Of a stretch of 64,000 nucleotides of DNA, positions 58,432-64,000 are shown piece after piece. Location of the stretch: positions 83,147-147,146 of the forward strand of contig JAUXYA010000029.1 in the NCBI GenBank assembly GCA_030684405.1. Reading direction: 5' to 3'. Position 1 is the first letter of the stretch. Each line of letters opens with the position of its first letter. The notes beneath the pieces were generated by a model. The model was not told where the DNA came from and ran no database searches. It saw only the letters and a program-made list of their open reading frames with translations. Position numbers and translations under genes: made by a program. The stretch comes from Burkholderiales bacterium. Its GTDB lineage: Bacteria > Pseudomonadota > Gammaproteobacteria > Burkholderiales > SG8-41.

Positions 58432-59397
58432 TTATTGCGGCTCGATGCCGGCAGCCTTGGCGATGGCCGCGAATTTTTTCACGTCCTCGCGGAACTGCTT
58501 TGCCCAGACTTCCGGCGGATCGCCGTTGGGCTCATAACCGTTGTCGACGAAGTGCGCGTTGATTTTCGGTTCCTGCAGTGACTTGTGGATGGCCTGCTGC
58601 AGCCTGCGCGCGATCGGCATCGGCAGTTTCGCCGGGCCAAATACGGCGTGCCAGCCGGCGTCGGCGACGTAGCCGTTGACGGTTTCGCCAACCGTGGGAA
58701 TGTCCGGCAGGGAACTCAGGCGCTTGGCGCCGGTAAAGGCGATTGCACGCATGCGCCCGGCCTTGTGATGGGGCACGCCGACCGAACCCGCAGGGAAGTG
58801 CACTTGCACCTCGCCGCCGATCACGGCGGCCGCCGCCGGCCCGCCACCCTTGTATGGCACGTGCAGCATTTCGATCTTGGCCATGCTCGCGAGCAGCGCG
58901 CCGGCGAGATGCTGGCCGTTGCCGATGCCGGCAGTGCTGTAGCGCAGGGATTGTTTTTTTGCCTCTGCGATCAGTTCGGCGGTGTTTTTCACCGGCAGCT
59001 TCGGATTCACCACGAGCAGGTAACCCAGCCCGGTGGCGACGTTGGTGACCGGCGTGAAATCGCGGATCACGTCGAAAGGCATTTTCTTCAGGATCGCCGG
59101 GTTCACCGCGAAACCGAATGAGGTATTCATGATGGTGTAACCGTCGGGCGTAGCGTTCCTGACCATGTCCGAACCGACGATGGCATTGGCGCCGCCGCGG
59201 TTGTCGATGACAAAGTGGGTGCCGAGCTCTGCTTCGACCTGGCGGAACAGCACGCGCGAGAATACGTCGACATTGCCGCCGGCCGGGAAAGGGATGATTA
59301 GCCGGATCGGCCGGTTGGGGTATTGCTGGGCGACTGCCTGGCCGGCGAATGCGAGAGCCAGCGCGCCGACCACCAGTGAAATGCTGCGTTGCTTCAT
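58432..59397 (-). CDS. Bug/TctC-family periplasmic binding protein (7 of 8)
   Basis: ATG 59397 with GGAGGAGG upstream gives 321 residues. Signal peptide ends QAVAQQ; then YPNRPIRLIIPFPAGGNVDVFSRVL and VIDNRGGANAIVG. HVPYKGGGPAAAAVIGGEVQVHFPAG is typical. It lies 141 bases upstream of the selenoprotein pair in the same direction, though the gap and the separate ribosome sites suggest that they are independent. Divergent from the dehydrogenase at 59594. Confidence 0.93.
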   Translation of the reverse strand: MKQRSISLVVGALALAFAGQAVAQQYPNRPIRLIIPFPAGGNVDVFSRVLFRQVEAELGTHFVIDNRGGANAIVGSDMVRNATPDGYTIMNTSFGFAVNPAILKKMPFDVIRDFTPVTNVATGLGYLLVVNPKLPVKNTAELIAEAKKQSLRYSTAGIGNGQHLAGALLASMAKIEMLHVPYKGGGPAAAAVIGGEVQVHFPAGSVGVPHHKAGRMRAIAFTGAKRLSSLPDIPTVGETVNGYVADAGWHAVFGPAKLPMPIARRLQQAIHKSLQEPKINAHFVDNGYEPNGDPPEVWAKQFREDVKKFAAIAKAAGIEPQ

Positions 59398-59593
59398 TCT
59401 TGCCTCCTCCAATGTGTGATGACCTGGATGACGGGCGCGCGATTATAGTGGTGCTGTCGTGCTGCGCGTCTCCGAACTCACATTCTAGTGGCAACGACGG
59501 TTTTGCTGTAAACAAGTTTCTGCGGCGGCGCGGCGATCGAGTAATCTGCAGGCTTTGCTGTCGAAATTACTGATTTTTTGAAAGGGAACAGAT

Positions 59594-60583
59594 GTGAGCA
59601 AGCCGGTCATCCTCGTCACTGCCGCCACCGTGTCCGATCTGGCGCAGAACCTGCTGCGCGAGGGCGGTGCCGAGATTGAATTCATGCCAGGCGCCATTGA
59701 TGAGGTGCGATTGATCGAAGCGTTGTCGAGCGGACGCGTGGCTGCAGTGCTGCTGCGCGGCTCGCCACCGCTGACGGCGCGGGTGTTCGATGCGGCACGC
59801 GGCCTGAAGATCGTCGCCAAACACGGCGCCGGTGTCGATTCGGTGGACATCGCGGCGGCGACCCGGAACGGTGTCGCGGTGATGGTTGCAGGCGGTGCCA
59901 ACGCCGATGCGGTGGCGGAGCATGCGCTGGCCATAATGCTGGCGCTGGTCCGTGAGTTGCCGCGTTTTGACCGCGAGATGCGTCAGGGCGCCTGGCGCGA
60001 CCTCAACCATTTCACCCGGGATTTCCGCGAATGCACGGTCGGCATCATCGGTTTTGGCCAGATCGGCGAGCGCACGGCGCGGCTGGCGCAGGCCTGTGGC
60101 GCGCAGGTGCTGGTGCATACGCGCACCGCGGTCAAGCTGCCGCAGGGCATGGCGCGGGAAGCCGAACTCGACGGGCTGCTGGAACGCGCCGACATCGTCA
60201 GTCTGCATTGTCCGCTGAACGAGAAGACGCGCGGGTTGATCGGCGCCGCGCAGTTTGCGCGGATGAAGTCCGGCGCGATCCTGATCAACACCGCGCGCGG
60301 TCCCGTGGTCGATGAGCCTGCGTTGGTGACGGCGCTGTCCAGCGGCCGGCTGGCCGCTGCCGGCCTTGATACCTTCGCGGTGGAGCCGCCGGATCCGGCA
60401 AACCCGCTGTTTGGCTTGCCCAACGTGATCGTCACGCCGCATATCGCCGCGGCAACCACGCATGCGATGGTGCGCATGGGCACGATCGCGGCGAACAACA
60501 TCATCAGTTGGCTGCGCGGAGAGGTGTACGACCAGCGCAACCTGCTGAATCCGGAAGTCGGGGCAAACCGCTTGCGCGCATAG
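59594..60583 (+). CDS. D-2-hydroxyacid dehydrogenase (SerA-like)
   Basis: Start GTG 59594 follows AAAGGGAA and gives 329 residues. The substrate domain (1-100 and 290-329) surrounds an NAD Rossmann core (GIIGFGQIGERTARLAQACGAQVLVHT, GxGxxG). Catalytic Arg is in INTARGPVVDEPAL, Glu in VEPPDP and His in VTPHIAAAT. It oxidises or reduces D-2-hydroxy acids; without ACT domains it is not classical SerA. Divergent from the Bug gene and followed by the crotonase and another Bug gene, suggesting one pathway for an imported hydroxy or CoA-linked acid. Confidence 0.93.
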   Translation: MSKPVILVTAATVSDLAQNLLREGGAEIEFMPGAIDEVRLIEALSSGRVAAVLLRGSPPLTARVFDAARGLKIVAKHGAGVDSVDIAAATRNGVAVMVAGGANADAVAEHALAIMLALVRELPRFDREMRQGAWRDLNHFTRDFRECTVGIIGFGQIGERTARLAQACGAQVLVHTRTAVKLPQGMAREAELDGLLERADIVSLHCPLNEKTRGLIGAAQFARMKSGAILINTARGPVVDEPALVTALSSGRLAAAGLDTFAVEPPDPANPLFGLPNVIVTPHIAAATTHAMVRMGTIAANNIISWLRGEVYDQRNLLNPEVGANRLRA

Positions 60584-60679
60584 TGGTCGTTCGCTGGCGG
60601 AGACCCCGGCGGCCGTGTTCCACTGTGGGTCTGTTTAAGCAGGGCCCGGGCGCCTCGCCCTTCACTCCAGGATCAATCG

Positions 60680-61468
60680 ATGACTACTGAAAAAATACTG
60701 TCTAGCCGCGAAGGCCCGGTCGGCTTCCTTGTTTTTAATAACCCCGAGCGTCGCAATGCGGTGTCGCTGGACATGTGGCAGCGGGCTGGCGAGGTCGTTG
60801 CCGAATTCGCGCATGATGACAGCGTGCGTGTGATCGTGCTCGCCGGCGCCGGCGACAAGTCCTTCGTGTCCGGCGCCGATATTTCGAAATTCGAGAATGA
60901 ACGCGCCAACGCCGAGGCCCAGGAGAAGTATGCGAAAACCTCCTCGGGCATGCGTGCGCTGCTGCGCGAGACCGGCAAACCGACGATCGCGATGATTCGC
61001 GGCTACTGTATCGGCGGCGGCATGTCCCTGGCGTTGAGCTGCGACCTGCGCATCTGCTCCGACGACGCCCAGTTCGGCATTCCGGCGGCGCGGCTGGGGA
61101 TCGGTTACGGCATGGAAGGCCTGCGCCGGCTGGTGGAGCTGGTCGGTCCATCGGCGGCGAAGGAATTCATTTACACCGCGCGCCGTTATACGGCAGCGGA
61201 GGCATTGCGTATGGGCATCGTCAACCAGGTGCTGCCGGCGCAGTCGCTCGATGCCGCAGTCCGCGAGATCGCCGGCAACATCGCCGTTAACGCGCCGCTG
61301 TCGATTCTCACAGCCAAGCGCGTGATCGACGAATTGATGAAGGATCCCGCGGAGCGAGACCTCGTTCTGTGCGAAGACCTGGTGAAACGCTGCGGTGCAA
61401 GCGAGGATTTTATCGAAGGCCGCCGCGCCTTCATGGAAAAACGAAAACCCGTGTTCAAAGGGCGCTGA
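60680..61468 (+). CDS. Enoyl-CoA hydratase/isomerase (crotonase) family protein
   Basis: The 262-residue crotonase has the CoA oxyanion loops FVSGADISKFE and GYCIGGGMSLALSCDLRIC. In typical hydratases, Glu sits in FGQPEI and again near KEFIYTA. Here the first is Ala (FGIPAARLG), while the second Glu is present (AAKEFIYTA). It may catalyse isomerisation, decarboxylation or hydrolysis rather than simple hydration. It lies 96 bases after the dehydrogenase and 2 bases before the Bug gene, so the operon link is to the Bug gene. Confidence 0.92.
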   Translation: MTTEKILSSREGPVGFLVFNNPERRNAVSLDMWQRAGEVVAEFAHDDSVRVIVLAGAGDKSFVSGADISKFENERANAEAQEKYAKTSSGMRALLRETGKPTIAMIRGYCIGGGMSLALSCDLRICSDDAQFGIPAARLGIGYGMEGLRRLVELVGPSAAKEFIYTARRYTAAEALRMGIVNQVLPAQSLDAAVREIAGNIAVNAPLSILTAKRVIDELMKDPAERDLVLCEDLVKRCGASEDFIEGRRAFMEKRKPVFKGR

Positions 61469-61470
61469 TC

Positions 61471-62469
61471 ATGACCATTCATTTGTTGATGTTGCCGAGC
61501 GTACGGGCCTGCGCGGTTCTGGCCCTGTCTGGCGTGACCTTCGCCGTGGCTGCAGCCCAGTCTGCCGGCGGTTATCCGAACCGCCCGGTGCGTTTCGTCG
61601 TGGCCCAGGCGGCCGGCGGCAACGCCGATTTCGTTGCGCGTATGGTGGCGGGAGAATTGGCGAAGCGACTCGGCCATCAGTTCGTTGTTGACAACCGTTC
61701 CGGCGGCGGTGGCGGCGTGCTCGCGGCAGAACTGGTGGCCAAAGCCAATCCCGACGGCTACACGATGCTGCTGGTGGGCAGTTCTTTTGGAGTCAATCCG
61801 AGCCTCTACAAGAAGCTGCCCTACGATTCCGAACGCGATCTGGCGCCGATTACACTGGCCTCCACTGCTACGCAGATTCTGGTGGTGACCCCTTCGCTGC
61901 CGGTGCAGACGGTGCAGGATCTGATCCGGCTGGCACAGGCCAAACCCGACGAACTGAATTTCGGATCCTCCGGCAACGGCGGCGGCCCGCACCTTGCCGG
62001 AGAACTGTTCAATTTGATGGCGAAGACCCGCATGACACACATTCCCTACAAGGGCGCTTCGGGTTCGATCCTCGATCTGCTTTCCGGGCGCATCCAGGTG
62101 GTGTTTGCCACCATGCCTTCGGTGATGATTCACGTCCGCTCCGCCAAGTTGCGCGGATTGGCCGTGACCAGCCTTCAGCGATCATCGCTGGTGCCCGAAC
62201 TGCCGACGATTTCCGAGTCGGGCCTGAAGGGATTTGAGTCTGGCACCTGGCAGGGGATTTTCGTGCCGCGCGGTACACCGGAACCGGTTGTGCGTCTGCT
62301 CAACCGCGAGATCGTCGACATCGTGAAAACGCCGGAAGTGCGCAAGCGTTTCGAGATTGAAGGCGGCGTCCCGGTCGGCAATTCGCCGCAGGAGTTCGCG
62401 GTCTGGCTGCGCGCCGAGATTGCGAAATGGGGGAAGGTCGTGAAAGCAGCCAAGATCGCGCTGGAATAG
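61471..62469 (+). CDS. Bug/TctC-family periplasmic binding protein (8 of 8)
   Basis: ATG 61471 gives 332 residues; the ORF track adds a shadow N-terminus from inside the crotonase gene. Signal peptide (VLALSGVTFAVAAAQ) precedes YPNRPVRFVVAQAAGGNADFVARMV, with QAAGG in place of FPAGG. VDNRSGGGGGVLAAELV and HIPYKGASGSILDLLSGRIQVVFA follow. Only 2 bases from the crotonase stop, so co-translated with it. Confidence 0.93.
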   Translation: MTIHLLMLPSVRACAVLALSGVTFAVAAAQSAGGYPNRPVRFVVAQAAGGNADFVARMVAGELAKRLGHQFVVDNRSGGGGGVLAAELVAKANPDGYTMLLVGSSFGVNPSLYKKLPYDSERDLAPITLASTATQILVVTPSLPVQTVQDLIRLAQAKPDELNFGSSGNGGGPHLAGELFNLMAKTRMTHIPYKGASGSILDLLSGRIQVVFATMPSVMIHVRSAKLRGLAVTSLQRSSLVPELPTISESGLKGFESGTWQGIFVPRGTPEPVVRLLNREIVDIVKTPEVRKRFEIEGGVPVGNSPQEFAVWLRAEIAKWGKVVKAAKIALE

Positions 62470-62618
62470 GAACGCGCTGTAACTGTCGCCGTTCGGTGTC
62501 AGTTACGAATTGTTACGCACCTCATGTGATTTGTGTCACGGAAACAGTGGCCGGCCGGCACTAACATGCGGGCAAGCGTTTCCCGTGAAGGGTGCGCATT
62601 CCATAAGGAAGGACAATC

Positions 62619-63164
62619 ATGAACGTGATCCTGAGTACCATCCTGAACAAGACTGCCATTGCAGCGGTGCTGCTGGCCGCCGGCAATCTGGCGACGCTGC
62701 CGGCACAGGCGGAAAAACCGTCATGGGCTGGCGGCGGCAAGAATCAGGAAAGCCGTGACGAGCGCGGCGGCGGCAAAAACCGTGACCGCGACGACCGTGG
62801 TGGCGGCAAGCAGCGTGATCGCGACCATGCGGAACGGCCGTCTTCCGGCGGTAGCCATTTCGGCCAGCGCCAGCAGGTCGTCGTACGCGACTATTACACT
62901 CAGGAGTTTCGCAGCGGCCACTGTCCGCCTGGACTGGCGAAAAAGAACAACGGCTGCATGCCGCCGGGGCAGGCCAAAAAATGGCATAAGGGCCGGCCGC
63001 TGCCGCGTGATGTCGTGTATTACGACCTGCCGCCGCGGCTGGTGGTCCAGCTGGGCTCACCGCCGGCCGGACACAAGTATGTGCGGGTGGCGACGGACAT
63101 CCTGCTGATCGCTGTCGGTACCTCAATGGTCATCGACGCAGTCACCGACCTCGGCCGCTTGTAG
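62619..63164 (+). CDS. RcnB-family exported protein
   Basis: A 181-residue precursor with signal peptide (TAIAAVLLAAGNLATLPAQA). The next 45 residues are low-complexity, rich in Gly, Asp, Arg and Lys (GGGKNRDRDDRGGGKQRDRDH). The C-terminal domain (about 85-181) matches RcnB/CigR-like proteins: CPPGLAKKNNGCMPPGQAKKWHKGRPLP, and HKYVRVATDILLIAVGTSMVIDAV. RcnB helps nickel/cobalt homeostasis in E. coli, but relatives vary; metal binding here is inferred. Its terminator follows at 63188. Confidence 0.85.
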   Translation: MNVILSTILNKTAIAAVLLAAGNLATLPAQAEKPSWAGGGKNQESRDERGGGKNRDRDDRGGGKQRDRDHAERPSSGGSHFGQRQQVVVRDYYTQEFRSGHCPPGLAKKNNGCMPPGQAKKWHKGRPLPRDVVYYDLPPRLVVQLGSPPAGHKYVRVATDILLIAVGTSMVIDAVTDLGRL

Positions 63165-63187
63165 GTTTCCGCGTCGCTGGCAACTGG

Positions 63188-63215
63188 CGGGTCGCATTGC
63201 GACCCGTTTTTTTTT
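63188..63215 (+). terminator. Rho-independent terminator of the rcnB-like gene
   Basis: CGGGTCGC, three bases, GCGACCCG and nine T residues: a strong intrinsic terminator 23 bases after the stop. Confidence 0.9.
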
Positions 63216-63255
63216 GCGGCAAGGTTGGGCCTGCGCAACTCCGGAGACCTCAGTC

Positions 63256-64000
63256 ATGATCCTACGCACGCTGCAACAGGTGATTCCCGCCATGGAAACT
63301 TCCGATGGCGCCGGTGTGAAGCTGCGTCGAAGCATCGGCCAGACGCCGCAGACTCGGCTCGATCCCTTTCTGATGCTCGACGAATTCGGAACCGATAATC
63401 CGCAGGATTACATCGCCGGCTTTCCCTCGCACCCGCACCGCGGTTTCGAGACCGTGACCTACATGCTCGACGGCCACATGCTGCACGAGGATCATCTCGG
63501 CAACCGTGGCGACCTGAGGGGCGGCGACGTGCAGTGGATGACCGCGGGCCGCGGCATCATTCACTCCGAGATGCCGCAACAACTGGAAGGGCGGATGCGC
63601 GGCTTCCAGCTGTGGCTCAACCTGCCGGCGCAGGAGAAGATGAAGCCGGCGGGTTATCGCGACATTCCAGCGGCGGCTATTCCGGGCGCGACATTGCCTG
63701 GCGGCGGCAGTATGAAGGTGATTGCCGGCACGCTGCGGCTGGGTGATCGTGATATAGCGGGACCGGTGCAGGCGCTCAGTACCGAGCCGGTCTATTTGGA
63801 TGTCGGGCTGCCGGCCGGCGGAACGTTCGAGCAGGCGCTGCCGTCAGGCCACAACGCGTTTCTGTATGTCTATGAAGGGGATGCCGTCGTCGGCGCTGCG
63901 GCCGGCGCCCGTGCGTTGCCTCGACGCGCGGCGGGTGTCCTCTCCCCCGGGGATTCGGTTCGCGTCGCCGCGACCGGCGAGAGTGTTCGCTTCATCCTGC
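63256..64000 (+). CDS. Pirin-family protein (cut by window end)
   Basis: The ORF track omits this gene because no stop lies in the window. ATG 63256 follows GGAG and the frame stays open for 248 codons to the edge. It begins MILRTLQQVIPAMETSDGAGVKLRRSIG and has the pirin cupin metal motif GFPSHPHRGFETVTYMLDG, ...HEDHLGNRGDLRGGDVQWMTAGRGIIHSEMP (His-His-His-Glu set) and a second cupin (YLDVGLPAGGTFEQALPSGHNAFLYVYEGD). Pirins act as quercetinases or regulators. It probably lacks only about 30-40 residues. Confidence 0.93.
   Translation, partial: MILRTLQQVIPAMETSDGAGVKLRRSIGQTPQTRLDPFLMLDEFGTDNPQDYIAGFPSHPHRGFETVTYMLDGHMLHEDHLGNRGDLRGGDVQWMTAGRGIIHSEMPQQLEGRMRGFQLWLNLPAQEKMKPAGYRDIPAAAIPGATLPGGGSMKVIAGTLRLGDRDIAGPVQALSTEPVYLDVGLPAGGTFEQALPSGHNAFLYVYEGDAVVGAAAGARALPRRAAGVLSPGDSVRVAATGESVRFIL

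Noticed and set aside
1-64000. CRISPR array, tRNA, rRNA, replication origin or intact insertion sequence
   Set aside because: No spaced direct repeats of suitable length, no tRNA/rRNA motifs, no origin boxes or transposase genes were recognised by eye.

Overview
The window is GC-rich and dense with genes. Repeated motifs point to a Burkholderiales-type betaproteobacterium: eight separate tripartite-tricarboxylate (Bug/TctC-type) periplasmic binding proteins, two HpcH/HpaI-type aldolases, ring- and acid-degrading hydrolase families (amidohydrolases, a dienelactone hydrolase, a YcaC-type isochorismatase), a stand-alone TPP decarboxylase-like enzyme and an HD-GYP signalling protein. No rRNA, tRNA, CRISPR array or intact insertion sequence was seen. 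The taxonomic call is inference from gene content.

Layout. 0-13 kb holds metabolic and transport genes: a DASS carboxylate transporter, a mazEF-like toxin-antitoxin pair with a palindromic operator, an enolase-superfamily enzyme with an altered active site, a MocR/AAT-I aminotransferase, a methyltransferase/2OG-oxygenase-like pair, three Bug proteins and an HpcH aldolase. 13-28 kb is accessory and scarred. It contains a membrane-anchored Mrr-like protein plus the broken pieces of a second copy, several small exported proteins, a lone TerD protein, an antitoxin whose toxin is truncated, an HNH protein, fused remnants of a hydrolase and a cupin gene, and an AT-rich two-gene module (P-loop ATPase plus a HEPN RNase-like protein) that looks like an acquired defence system. 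HflX, a housekeeping GTPase, sits inside this stretch. 28-47 kb is mostly catabolic: an argininosuccinate-lyase-like enzyme, an HxlR regulator divergent from an isochorismatase-amidohydrolase-MFS operon, a GST, and a GntR-oxidoreductase-aldolase operon divergent from a Bug gene. It continues with a PAS-HD-GYP protein, an aldo/keto reductase, and an amidohydrolase-dienelactone hydrolase-Bug run. 47-64 kb has an EmrAB-like efflux pair, a metallo-beta-lactamase-fold protein, a TPP enzyme, more Bug genes, a YciI-DUF3095 pair, a dehydrogenase-crotonase-Bug run, an RcnB-like protein and a pirin cut by the window end.

The most striking signal is at 57176-58290 on the minus strand. Two consecutive genes, an exported thioredoxin/TlpA-like protein and an exported peroxiredoxin, each look interrupted by one in-frame TGA. 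In both, the TGA falls exactly on the redox-active cysteine position (WASW-U-SSC and AFTDT-U-TTE), the reading frame resumes without any other lesion, and a stem-loop with bacterial SECIS-like spacing follows. I read them as two selenoproteins forming a periplasmic peroxide-reducing pair; the ORF track splits each into two pieces. The second candidate system is the ATPase-HEPN module at 24940-27624.

Recurring small sequences link many intergenic gaps: an AT-rich element of about 32 bp resembling AAAATATCAATAWAAWCAAATACTTA, and GTCATTCC/GGAATGAC-type palindromes. Start sites were moved from the ORF track where a Shine-Dalgarno sequence, signal peptide or family alignment favoured a later codon.
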